From the NCBI GenBank assembly GCA_964526295.1, contig CAZGKW010000047.1:1-31582 (forward strand): a DNA stretch of 31,582 nt. The letters are read 5' to 3'. How positions within the stretch are numbered: the stretch's first letter is position 1; every line of letters starts with the position of its first letter. Source of the DNA: CAZGKW01 sp964526295 (GTDB taxonomy: Bacteria > Planctomycetota > Phycisphaerae > FEN-1346). The notes under the pieces are model-generated. The model did no database searches. It worked only from the letters and a program-made list of their open reading frames with translations, and was not told the origin of the DNA. This document shows positions 16,782-23,769 of the stretch, in pieces. The position numbers were made by a program, and so were the translations under genes.

Positions 16782-16810
16782 GTTATAGTGGCCGGGCGAG
16801 TCGCAGGCAA
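16782..16810 (-). promoter_or_regulatory. Promoter of the anmK-murQ-symporter operon
   Basis: On the minus strand: TTGCCT (16805-16810), 17 bases, TATAAC (16782-16787). Transcription would start near 16775, leaving a short leader of about 34 bases to the GTG at 16741. It decides the anmK start. Confidence 0.7.
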
Positions 16811-16842
16811 GCGCTGTGGGCCGGAGGAGACTTTGGGCAGGC

Positions 16843-16871
16843 TTGAACGGGCCCCGCCCAGCGCTTATCCT
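16843..16871 (+). promoter_or_regulatory. Promoter of the nqr operon
   Basis: TTGAAC (16843-16848), 17 bases, TATCCT (16866-16871). Transcription near 16878 gives a leader of about 46 bases that holds a small hairpin (16882-16901, arms CCCC...GGGG) just before the GGAGAG ribosome-binding site. It is back to back with the anmK promoter. Confidence 0.6.
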
Positions 16872-16923
16872 ATTCGGGACACCCCACCGGGTCCGGCGGG
16901 GAGACGACACCGGAGAGCGGCCT

Positions 16924-18186
16924 GTGGCCGACGAGAAGACCGCCAGCAGCGGCGCCCCGCCCGAGAAGAAGCCCCGGCGGCGGCCCTTTTTCATGAAGCA
17001 GAAGATCATGCAGCGCGTCCTGTACGCGCTGGTGCCGGTGGCCCTGTCGGGGGTGTACTTCTTCGGTTGGCGGGTGGCGGCCCTGCTGCTGGTGTGCAAC
17101 GTGGTGGGCGTGGCGACCGAGTACGTCACGAGCCGCCAGCGGGGCCAGCCGGTTTCCCAGGCGGTCTTCGTGACGCTGTGGCTGTACGGCCTGAGCCTGC
17201 CGCCTACGACGCCCTACTGGATGGCCGGAGTCGGGGCGGTGGTGGCGGTCCTCTTTGGCAAGGAGGTGTTCGGGGGGTTCGGTCGGAACTTCGCCAATCC
17301 GGCCATCGTGGGCCGGGCGTTCGTCTACGTATGTTTCCCGAAGGCGCTGACGGGGTCGTTCGTTCCGGCGTTCAGGGGGTTTCCCGGGGGGTTCGCCGAG
17401 TGGTCGTTCCTGTCGCTGGAGAAGCTCCCCGACTACCTGGCCGAGGCGGGCAACTCCGTCACGGACGCCGTCACCTCGGCCAGCCCGATGTGGGCCCTGC
17501 GGGACTTCGGCTATCAGGCGTCCTACTGGGACTTGTTCACGGGGAGCATCGGGGACACGTTCCAGACCGAGTACGGCCGGAAGGTCCTGGCCGCCGGCAG
17601 CATCGGCGAGGCCTGCGCCCCGATCATCATCCTGGGCGGCATCTACCTGGTGGTGACGAAGACGGCGAACTGGCGGCTGATGCTGGGCCCGTTCATCGGG
17701 GCCGCCATCGCGCAGCTCCTTCTGAAGGGTGTCGGGGCGCCGAACGTCCAGCCGCTGCTGTTCAAGCTCCTGGCCGGGGCGTTCCTCTACGTCTGTGCCT
17801 ACATGGTCGTCGAGCCCATCTCGGCCCCCAAGCTCAAGGGGGCGATGTGGATCTACGGCGGGTTGATCGGCTTCCTCATCATCGTCCTGTCGTGGAAGGG
17901 CCAGTTCGTGGCGGCGGCGAGCTTTTCGGTCATTCTGGGCAACATGTTCGCCCCGCTCATGGACATGGGTGTCCGGGAATGGAACCGCTGGAGGAAGCAG
18001 CGCGGCGAGAAGCCCAAGGCCCCCGAAGGCGGTGAGGGCGAGGAGACCGCCGAGCCCGAAGAAGCGGGCGAGCCCGCCGAAGGCGGCGAAGCCGAGGAAG
18101 GCGGCGAGGGCCAGGAGGGTGAGACCGGCGGAGGCGGCGAAGGCGAAGAGGGCGGAGCCGACGCCGGGGAAGGCGGCGACTCGTGA
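16924..18186 (+). CDS. nqrB: Na+-translocating NADH:quinone reductase subunit B
   Basis: 420 aa. GTG 16924 follows GGAGAG at 6 bases and is preferred over GTG 16816, which lies upstream of the likely transcript. Multi-helix membrane subunit that holds FMN and riboflavin and takes part in Na+ transfer. FGGFGRNFANPAIVGRAF and the flavinylation segment DAVTSASPM (residues 181-189) are in the family positions. The residue that normally carries FMN is threonine (S/T-G/S-A-T); here it is S187. The C-terminus (about residues 361-420) is a Gly/Glu/Ala-rich acidic tail with no counterpart in ordinary NqrB. Assignment as NqrB rather than RnfD rests on the downstream nqrF. Stop overlaps nqrC by 4 bp (GTGA). 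Confidence 0.9.
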   Translation: MADEKTASSGAPPEKKPRRRPFFMKQKIMQRVLYALVPVALSGVYFFGWRVAALLLVCNVVGVATEYVTSRQRGQPVSQAVFVTLWLYGLSLPPTTPYWMAGVGAVVAVLFGKEVFGGFGRNFANPAIVGRAFVYVCFPKALTGSFVPAFRGFPGGFAEWSFLSLEKLPDYLAEAGNSVTDAVTSASPMWALRDFGYQASYWDLFTGSIGDTFQTEYGRKVLAAGSIGEACAPIIILGGIYLVVTKTANWRLMLGPFIGAAIAQLLLKGVGAPNVQPLLFKLLAGAFLYVCAYMVVEPISAPKLKGAMWIYGGLIGFLIIVLSWKGQFVAAASFSVILGNMFAPLMDMGVREWNRWRKQRGEKPKAPEGGEGEETAEPEEAGEPAEGGEAEEGGEGQEGETGGGGEGEEGGADAGEGGDS

Positions 18187-18938
18187 ACCTCAACGTCAAG
18201 CATCCCGGGTACATCATCGGCTTTGCGGCGCTCGTGAGCGCGGCATTCACGGCGGGCATCGTGACGCTCCAGGTGGCCACCGCCGCCCGCGTCGAGCGGA
18301 ACGAGGTGCTCCGCGAGTACCGTGCCGTGGCCCGCCTGTTCGCCCCCTACTGGGACGACGTCGGGAGCGTCGAGGGGTTGACCGACGAGCGGACCATCGA
18401 GCTGGTCGACGCCCGTGTCCGGCAGGACCGGAAGGTGGTGGACGAGACGACGGACCCGCCGACCGAGTTCCGCCTGTACGAGGCCTACGAGACGAAGAAG
18501 CACGAGACGCTGGTGGGGATCGGGTTCCCCGTGTGGGGCAACGGGTTCTGGGCCCCGATCCGGGGGCTGATGGCCGTGACGCCCGACCGCAAGGACGTGC
18601 TGGGCATGGTGTTCATGGAGCAGCGGGAGACGCCGGGCCTCGGCGGGCGGATCATGGAATCGGAGTTCATGAAGCAGTTCAGCAAGGCGGCCCGGAAGGA
18701 GAAGGACCAGCCGCCCCTGGAGGCGACCCCCCCCGAGGAGGGCGAGAAGTTCGTCTACGTCGGACGGGGGGGGCCGTCCGGCCCGGCCGATCCGCGCCAT
18801 GGGCGGAGCGTCGACGCCATCACCGGCGCCACGCAGACGTCCATCGCGGTCGAGGTGTTCCTGAACCGGCGGCTGGAGCAGTTCCACCGGGCATGGGAGG
18901 CCGGCAAGCAGCCCGTCGCCGCACCGAAAGGCGGTTAA
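18183..18938 (+). CDS. nqrC: Na+-translocating NADH:quinone reductase subunit C
   Basis: 251 aa. One N-terminal membrane helix (YIIGFAALVSAAFTAGIVTL) is followed by a periplasmic FMN-binding domain. The Nqr-type signature GFWAPIRGLMAVTPD...QRETPGLGG is present. The covalent FMN site DAITGATQTS has its threonine, T217, intact, in contrast to the altered site in NqrB. The GTG start overlaps the nqrB stop and needs re-initiation. A 145-bp spacer with a strong hairpin separates it from nqrD, the only large gap inside the operon. Confidence 0.93.
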   Translation: MNLNVKHPGYIIGFAALVSAAFTAGIVTLQVATAARVERNEVLREYRAVARLFAPYWDDVGSVEGLTDERTIELVDARVRQDRKVVDETTDPPTEFRLYEAYETKKHETLVGIGFPVWGNGFWAPIRGLMAVTPDRKDVLGMVFMEQRETPGLGGRIMESEFMKQFSKAARKEKDQPPLEATPPEEGEKFVYVGRGGPSGPADPRHGRSVDAITGATQTSIAVEVFLNRRLEQFHRAWEAGKQPVAAPKGG

Positions 18939-19040
18939 GGGACCGAAGGACGCCGGAACGCAGGACAGCCATTCGAGCCCGGAGCGGAAGTTCCGGGGGA
19001 CGCGTGGAGTCGCCGAGCCCTGTGCAAACCGACGAAGCGC

Positions 19041-19065
19041 CGCCTGCGGCGAGAAGCCGCAGGCG
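19041..19065 (+). promoter_or_regulatory. 10-bp hairpin in the nqrC-nqrD spacer
   Basis: CGCCTGCGGC (19041-19050) and GCCGCAGGCG (19056-19065) pair perfectly around loop GAGAA. A second, weaker stem (CCCGGA/TCCGGG) lies some 40-60 bp upstream. The stem ends about 19 bp before GTG 19084. It may stabilise or punctuate the operon mRNA or control nqrDEF translation. No gene is seen in 18939-19083. Confidence 0.5.
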
Positions 19066-19083
19066 ATCGTGGGGGCCGATGCC

Positions 19084-19749
19084 GTGACGATGATGCAGAG
19101 CGCGCCGACCGGGACGCGGGCCCTCGTCACCCAGCTCTGGGACGAGAACCCCATCTTCCGGCAGGTGCTGGGCATCTGCTCGGCCCTGGCGGTGACGAAC
19201 CTGATGTTCAACACGCTGCTGATGTGCCTGGGCCTGATATGGGCCACCACCATGTCCAGCGTCACGGTCAGCCTCCTGAGGCGGTACACCCCCGCCCGGG
19301 TCCGCATGATGGTCCAGGTGCTGATCATCGCCGTTTACGTCATTATGGTCGATATCTCGATGCGGGCGTTTTACCCCGACATCCACCGCGTCATCGGCCC
19401 GTACGTGGGCCTGATCATCACGAACTGCATCGTCATGGGCCGCCTGGAAGCCTACGCCAGCAAGAACACCGTGGGGTCGAGCTTCTGGGACGGCCTGGGG
19501 GCGGGCCTCGGGTACTCGTTCATCCTGATGGCCATCGCCGTCGTGCGGGAGATCAGCGGCTTCGGCACCGTGTTCGGCCTGGACATCCCGATGTTCGGCA
19601 CGACCTTCGGCGACTGGCTCCAGGCGAGCGGCAGCCAGTTCGTCATCATGATCATGCCGCCGGGTGCGTTCTTCGTCCTGGCGATCGCCGTCTGGATCGC
19701 CCGGAGCTACGCCCTGAAGCGGGAAGGGGGAGAGGAGGCCACGCCATGA
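19084..19749 (+). CDS. nqrD: Na+-translocating NADH:quinone reductase subunit D
   Basis: 221 aa with six predicted membrane helices. The pair NqrD/NqrE forms the central channel-like core and shares an intramembrane iron-sulphur site; the expected cysteines are in LGICSALAVTN (C32) and TNCIVMGRLEAYA (C115). Possible starts are GTG 19069, GTG 19084, ATG 19090 and ATG 19093. GTG 19084 is given because GGGGG lies 8 bases upstream, but the choice is uncertain. The stop overlaps nqrE by 4 bp. Confidence 0.92.
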   Translation: MTMMQSAPTGTRALVTQLWDENPIFRQVLGICSALAVTNLMFNTLLMCLGLIWATTMSSVTVSLLRRYTPARVRMMVQVLIIAVYVIMVDISMRAFYPDIHRVIGPYVGLIITNCIVMGRLEAYASKNTVGSSFWDGLGAGLGYSFILMAIAVVREISGFGTVFGLDIPMFGTTFGDWLQASGSQFVIMIMPPGAFFVLAIAVWIARSYALKREGGEEATP

Positions 19750-20390
19750 TCGCCCAGGCCACCGAAGCGGCGCCCCTGACGGTCGCGTACCTCATGCTGG
19801 TGCTCGTCTCGGCGACGTTTACCGACAACATTCTTCTGACGCGGTTCCTGGGAATGTGCCCGTTCCTGTCGGTCTCGAAGCAGCTCAGGTCGGCCACGGG
19901 CCTGGGCTTGGCGGTCGTCTTCGTCACGACGTGCACGGGCACGATCAACGCGGCCCTGTACAAGTACGTCCTGCTGCCGGCCAACGAGCACTTCGCCGTC
20001 CCGCTGGGCGTCCAGTTCATCGTGTTCATCGTGGTGATCGCGGCCTTCGTCCAGCTCATGGAGATGGTGATCGAGCGGGTCAGCCTGGGCCTGTACAACG
20101 CCCTGGGCATCTTCCTGCCGCTGATCACGGTCAACTGCGCCATCCTGGGGACGAGCCTGTTCCTGGTGAACCTCGGGTTCCATACGAACCTGGTCTACTC
20201 GGCGGCGTTCTCGTTCGGCAGCGGCGTGGGGTGGATGCTGGCGATCGTGGCGATGGCTGGCATCCGGTCGAAGCTCCGGGCCTCGAGCATCCCTCTCGGC
20301 CTCCAGGGGCCGGGCATCACGCTCATCATCACGGGCATCATGGCCCTCGCCTTCATCGGCTTCAGCGGCATGGTCCAGCTCGCACGATAG
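19746..20390 (+). CDS. nqrE: Na+-translocating NADH:quinone reductase subunit E
   Basis: 214 aa membrane subunit, homologous to and paired with NqrD. The iron-site cysteines lie in RFLGMCPFLSVSK (C38) and TVNCAILG (C131). ATG 19746 overlaps the nqrD stop (ATGA) and follows GAGGAGG at 7 bases. The N-terminus is about ten residues longer than the usual NqrE start, with MIAQATEAAP before the first helix. Length and helix pattern are otherwise standard. Confidence 0.93.
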   Translation: MIAQATEAAPLTVAYLMLVLVSATFTDNILLTRFLGMCPFLSVSKQLRSATGLGLAVVFVTTCTGTINAALYKYVLLPANEHFAVPLGVQFIVFIVVIAAFVQLMEMVIERVSLGLYNALGIFLPLITVNCAILGTSLFLVNLGFHTNLVYSAAFSFGSGVGWMLAIVAMAGIRSKLRASSIPLGLQGPGITLIITGIMALAFIGFSGMVQLAR

Positions 20391-20402
20391 AGGGCCGTCA
20401 CC

Positions 20403-21506
20403 TTGGTCACCGTATTGATCGCCACCGCCATCGTCAGCACCCTGTCGGCCGTGCTGGCCGCGCTGCTGCTCGTGGCCGAGCGGCGGCTGGTCGCCTACGG
20501 CACGTGCGTGATCGACATCAACGACGGGGCGAAGCGGCTGGAGGTCGAGGGCGGCGACACGCTCCTGGCGTCCCTGATGAGCGAGGGCGTCTTCATCCCG
20601 TCGGCCTGCGGCGGCAAGGGCACGTGCGCCTACTGCAAGGTGAAGGCCGTCGAGGGCCTCGGGCCGCTCGGGCCCACCGAAGAGCCCCTGCTGACGAAGG
20701 AGGAGATCGACGAGGGCGTCCGGATCTCGTGCCAGTGCAAGGTCCGCCGCGACGTCCGCATCGAGATTCCCGAGGAGCTGCTCACGGTCCAGCAGTTCCA
20801 GGGGCGGGTCGAGTCGATCACCGACCTGACGCACGACATCAAGCAGCTCCGCATCCGGCTCCTCGAGCCCGAGACCATCGAGTTCGTCCCCGGCCAGTAC
20901 GTCCAGCTCCAGGCCCCCGCCTACGGGGACAACCCCGAGCCGGTGTGGCGGGCCTACAGCATCTCCAGCCCCCCCGGCGACTCGGGGGCCGTCGAGCTGA
21001 TCATCCGCCTCGCGCCGGACGGCATCTGCACCACGTGGGTCTTCACGATCCTCCAGGAAGGTGACGAAGTCACGTTCACGGGCCCGTACGGCGAGTTCCG
21101 CCTGAGCGACGCGGACGCCGACATGGCCTGGATCGCGGGCGGCTCGGGCATGGCCCCGTTCTGGTCGATCATCCGGCACATGGACGAGGAGGGGATCGCC
21201 CGACCGTGCACCTACTTTTTCGGGGCCCTGGCAGAGCGGGACATGTTCCTCCTGGAGGAGCTCCGCGGCCTGGAGGAGAAGCACGACTGGTTCACCTACG
21301 TGCCGGCCTTGTCGAAGCCGCAGGAGGACACCGACTGGGACGGCGAGACCGGCCTCATCACGGAGGTCGTCGACCGCCACGTCGAGGACGGGGCGGACAA
21401 GGAAGGGTACCTCTGCGGCAGCCCCGGCATGATCGACGCCGCCATCAAAGTCATCAAGGCCAAGGGCATCACGGAGGACCGCATCTTCTACGACAAGTTC
21501 GAGTGA
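20403..21506 (+). CDS. nqrF: Na+-translocating NADH:quinone reductase subunit F
   Basis: 367 aa; TTG start with GAGGG 8 bases upstream. This is the NADH-oxidising entry subunit. In order: one N-terminal membrane helix (residues 3-24), a [2Fe-2S] ferredoxin domain with C69, C75, C78 and C110 (CGGKGTCAYC ... SCQC), an FAD domain with RAYSISS (183-189), and an NADH domain with GGSGMAPFWS and the C-terminal YLCGSPGM ... IFYDKFE. It is about 40 residues shorter than the Vibrio protein but has all parts. NqrF is diagnostic for Nqr as opposed to Rnf. The operon ends here; nqrA is not found in the window. The 21507-21722 gap that follows holds only repeat-like sequence. Confidence 0.95.
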   Translation: MVTVLIATAIVSTLSAVLAALLLVAERRLVAYGTCVIDINDGAKRLEVEGGDTLLASLMSEGVFIPSACGGKGTCAYCKVKAVEGLGPLGPTEEPLLTKEEIDEGVRISCQCKVRRDVRIEIPEELLTVQQFQGRVESITDLTHDIKQLRIRLLEPETIEFVPGQYVQLQAPAYGDNPEPVWRAYSISSPPGDSGAVELIIRLAPDGICTTWVFTILQEGDEVTFTGPYGEFRLSDADADMAWIAGGSGMAPFWSIIRHMDEEGIARPCTYFFGALAERDMFLLEELRGLEEKHDWFTYVPALSKPQEDTDWDGETGLITEVVDRHVEDGADKEGYLCGSPGMIDAAIKVIKAKGITEDRIFYDKFE

Positions 21507-21658
21507 CGGCTGGCCGCAGACAACGGTAACGGCGCGACTGCCTTCGGCAGATGACACAGCCGCCGAGGTCAACGAGAAAGCAAAGGCACAGAGGCGTTGA
21601 GGATTTGCGGGCATGTGCGGTCCCGGCGCTTCGTTTTCTCTCAGTTTTTCCGGCCTTT

Positions 21659-21685
21659 ATCTGCGTAATCTGCGAGATTTGCGGA
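21659..21685. repeat. Three 9-bp tandem units (ATCTGCGTA-type)
   Basis: ATCTGCGTA (21659-21667), ATCTGCGAG (21668-21676) and ATTTGCGGA (21677-21685). The surrounding gap also has AAAGGCACAGAGGCG, similar in style to AACGCAGAGGTCGCACAG near 31387. It looks like a piece of a dispersed intergenic repeat and is AT-richer than its surroundings. Confidence 0.45.
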
Positions 21686-21722
21686 AAGCCGTTGCCGTTT
21701 TGGCCGTGAGGGAGGCGGAGGG

Positions 21723-22187
21723 ATGAAACGAACGCCGGAGGAAGAGCGGGTCCTGGAGCGGATGGCCCCGGGCGTGCTGTCGCGGCACGGCTTCCTGGGC
21801 CAAGACCGGCGGTCGCTCGGCGAGGTCCTGGCAGCCGACCAAGCCGAGGTCGACCGCCTGGGACTGACGCACGAGGAGATCGCCGCCGCCCTGCGGCAGG
21901 TTCTTGAGGCCGCCCGCCGGGCGCTGGGCCGGCCCGTGGAGGTCCGCGACAACCTCTCGGCCGTCTACTACGAGGCCCTGGGGCGCATCCCGTCGCCCTG
22001 GCCGGGCGAAGGCGTGTTCCCCAAGGGCGAGGTCGAGCTGAAGGAGACGCCCTCCGGCAAGACCGTCCGCTTCACCCCCCTGTCGGTCCACCTGATCGAG
22101 ACGCATGGCTTCTACGAAGGCCGGGGATCGCGGTACCGCCTGGAACCGTCGGGGGTCGCCCGGATGCTCGGACTGACCGAGGAATGA
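21723..22187 (+). CDS. Small soluble protein of unknown function
   Basis: 154 aa. ATG 21723 follows a purine-rich GGAGGCGGAGGG. No signal peptide, membrane helix, cysteine cluster or known motif is seen. The first half is helical and charged (HEEIAAALRQVLEAARRALG); the second has GRIPSPWPGEGVFPKGEVEL and ends with a compact FYEGRGSRYRLEPSGVARMLGL. Codon use matches the neighbours, so it looks like a real, conserved-type gene. It runs convergent to purF with 18 bp between stops. I do not recognise the family. Confidence 0.65.
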   Translation: MKRTPEEERVLERMAPGVLSRHGFLGQDRRSLGEVLAADQAEVDRLGLTHEEIAAALRQVLEAARRALGRPVEVRDNLSAVYYEALGRIPSPWPGEGVFPKGEVELKETPSGKTVRFTPLSVHLIETHGFYEGRGSRYRLEPSGVARMLGLTEE

Positions 22188-22205
22188 CGGGGCCAGCCCA
22201 AGGGT

Positions 22206-23648
22206 CTACCCGGCCGAGCTGACCGTGCTCCGGCACACGCCGCCCTTGCACTCCACGCCGTTCCAGCAGTACGTGCATACTTTCTCCCGGTCCAGGCCGA
22301 TCGCCTCCACGAGGTCGTCCAGCCGCTGGTACCGGAGCGTCGTCAGGTTCAACCGCGCGCGGATCCGCTCGACCATCTCGGCGTGCCGGTCCGAGTCGGG
22401 GTCGGCATACTCGTCGAGGTGCTGCCCGGGGCCGCCCTCCAGCTCCCGGATGGCCTTGCGGGCCGCGAGGTCCATCTCCGACTTCGACCGGGAGAAGTTG
22501 AGGAACTTGCAGGCGAAAACGAGCGGCGGACACGCCGGCCGCATGTGCACCTCCTGGGCCCCGCAGTCGTACAGACGCTGGATGGTGTCCTTGAGCTGCG
22601 TCCCCCGGACGATCGAGTCCTCGCAGAACAGGAGCCGCTGGCCCTGGATCAGCTCCCGGATCGGGACGAGCTTCATCCGGGCCACCAGGTCGCGGACCCG
22701 CTGGTCCTGGGGCATGAAGCTCCGCGGCCAGGTGGGCGTGTACTTGACGAACGGCCGCTTGAACGGAAGGCGGGCCTCGTGGGCGTAGCCCAGCCCGTGG
22801 CCGGTCCCGGAATCGGGGATGCCCGCCACGAGGTCGACGTCGACCTGCTCGGACCGGGCCAAGGCCGCCCCGCACCGGTTCCGCACGACCTCGACGTTGA
22901 TCCCCTCGTAATGCGACGCCGGGTAGCCGTAGTAGACCCAGAGGAAGCCGCAGATCTGCATTTCGTCGCCGGGCGGCACGACCTCGTCCATCCCGTCCTC
23001 GGTCAGGCGCACCACCTCCCCCGGCCCGAGGAACTTGACCGTCTCGTAGCCCAGGTTGGGAAACGCGCACGTCTCGAGCGTCGCCGCCCAGGCCCCCTTT
23101 TTGCGGCCGATGACGACGGGGGTCCGGCCCATGAGGTCCCGGGCGGCGTAAAGGCCCTCCGAGGTCAACAGGAGCATCGAGCTGGAGCCTTCGATGGCCT
23201 CCTGGGCCGCCCGGATGCCCTCGGCGAAGCTGGCCTCCCGGCCGATCAGCGACGCGACGAGCTCCGTCGGGTTGATCTCGCCGCCGCTCATCTCGGCGAA
23301 GTGGGTCGAGCGTTTGCTGAACGCCTCCCGCGCCACCGCCTCGGCGTTCTGCACCACGCCCACCGTCACGATCGAATAGACACCGAGGTGCGACCCGATG
23401 ATCAGCGGCTGGTCCTCGTAGTCGCTGATGACGCCGATGCCCGCCGCGCCGTGGAGGCGGCCGAGGTCGTCCTCGAACTTCGACCGGAACTGGGCGTTCG
23501 TGATGTCGTGGATGAACCGGGTGAATCCGTCCTCGTGGACGACGGCCATCCCGCCCCGGCGGGTGCCGAGGTGCGAGTGATAATCCGTCCCATAGAACAG
23601 GTCTCGGACGCAGTCGTCCTGGCCGATGACGCCGAAGAATCCGCCCAT
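22206..23648 (-). CDS. purF: Amidophosphoribosyltransferase-like PurF, catalytic Cys replaced by Gly
   Basis: 480 aa, full length. PurF normally makes phosphoribosylamine from PRPP and glutamine, using the N-terminal cysteine exposed after Met removal. Here the protein starts MGGFFGVIG: glycine stands where the nucleophile Cys should be, although the rest of the glutaminase domain is recognisable (HLGTRRGGMAV, GVVQNAE). The PRPP site is intact (FCEDSIVRGTQ, 341-351). Four cysteines at family [4Fe-4S] positions (C233, C380, C458, C461) suggest an iron-sulphur type enzyme. From memory, similar MGGFFG proteins occur in Bacteroidetes, so this is a subfamily rather than a single mutation. ATG 23648 follows AAGG at 7 bases. 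It may use free ammonia, another amide source, or have a different role. Confidence 0.86.
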   Translation of the reverse strand: MGGFFGVIGQDDCVRDLFYGTDYHSHLGTRRGGMAVVHEDGFTRFIHDITNAQFRSKFEDDLGRLHGAAGIGVISDYEDQPLIIGSHLGVYSIVTVGVVQNAEAVAREAFSKRSTHFAEMSGGEINPTELVASLIGREASFAEGIRAAQEAIEGSSSMLLLTSEGLYAARDLMGRTPVVIGRKKGAWAATLETCAFPNLGYETVKFLGPGEVVRLTEDGMDEVVPPGDEMQICGFLWVYYGYPASHYEGINVEVVRNRCGAALARSEQVDVDLVAGIPDSGTGHGLGYAHEARLPFKRPFVKYTPTWPRSFMPQDQRVRDLVARMKLVPIRELIQGQRLLFCEDSIVRGTQLKDTIQRLYDCGAQEVHMRPACPPLVFACKFLNFSRSKSEMDLAARKAIRELEGGPGQHLDEYADPDSDRHAEMVERIRARLNLTTLRYQRLDDLVEAIGLDREKVCTYCWNGVECKGGVCRSTVSSAG

Positions 23649-23722
23649 CCCCTGCCCTTTCCTGTTTCGCCCCGCGGACGTGGATTCCTGGCCGCGGCGG
23701 GCCCCGCCCGCCGGGCCGCCGC

Positions 23723-23751
23723 ATCATAGCCGCATCAACACCAGGCTTCAA
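23723..23751 (-). promoter_or_regulatory. Promoter of the purF-like gene
   Basis: On the minus strand: TTGAAG (23746-23751), 17 bases, TATGAT (23723-23728). Expected start near 23716, leaving a leader of about 67 bases. No purine riboswitch or obvious PUR-box is seen in that leader. Confidence 0.7.
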
Positions 23752-23769
23752 GCGAACGCCATCGGGCCT

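Noticed and set aside
16924..21506. Rnf complex
   Set aside because: The last subunit is a ferredoxin-FAD-NADH NqrF, no RnfB/RnfC is present, and the C subunit has the Nqr-type ETPGLGG signature.
23649..23716. Purine riboswitch in the purF leader
   Set aside because: About 67 bases, without the conserved purine-aptamer core or a recognisable three-way junction.
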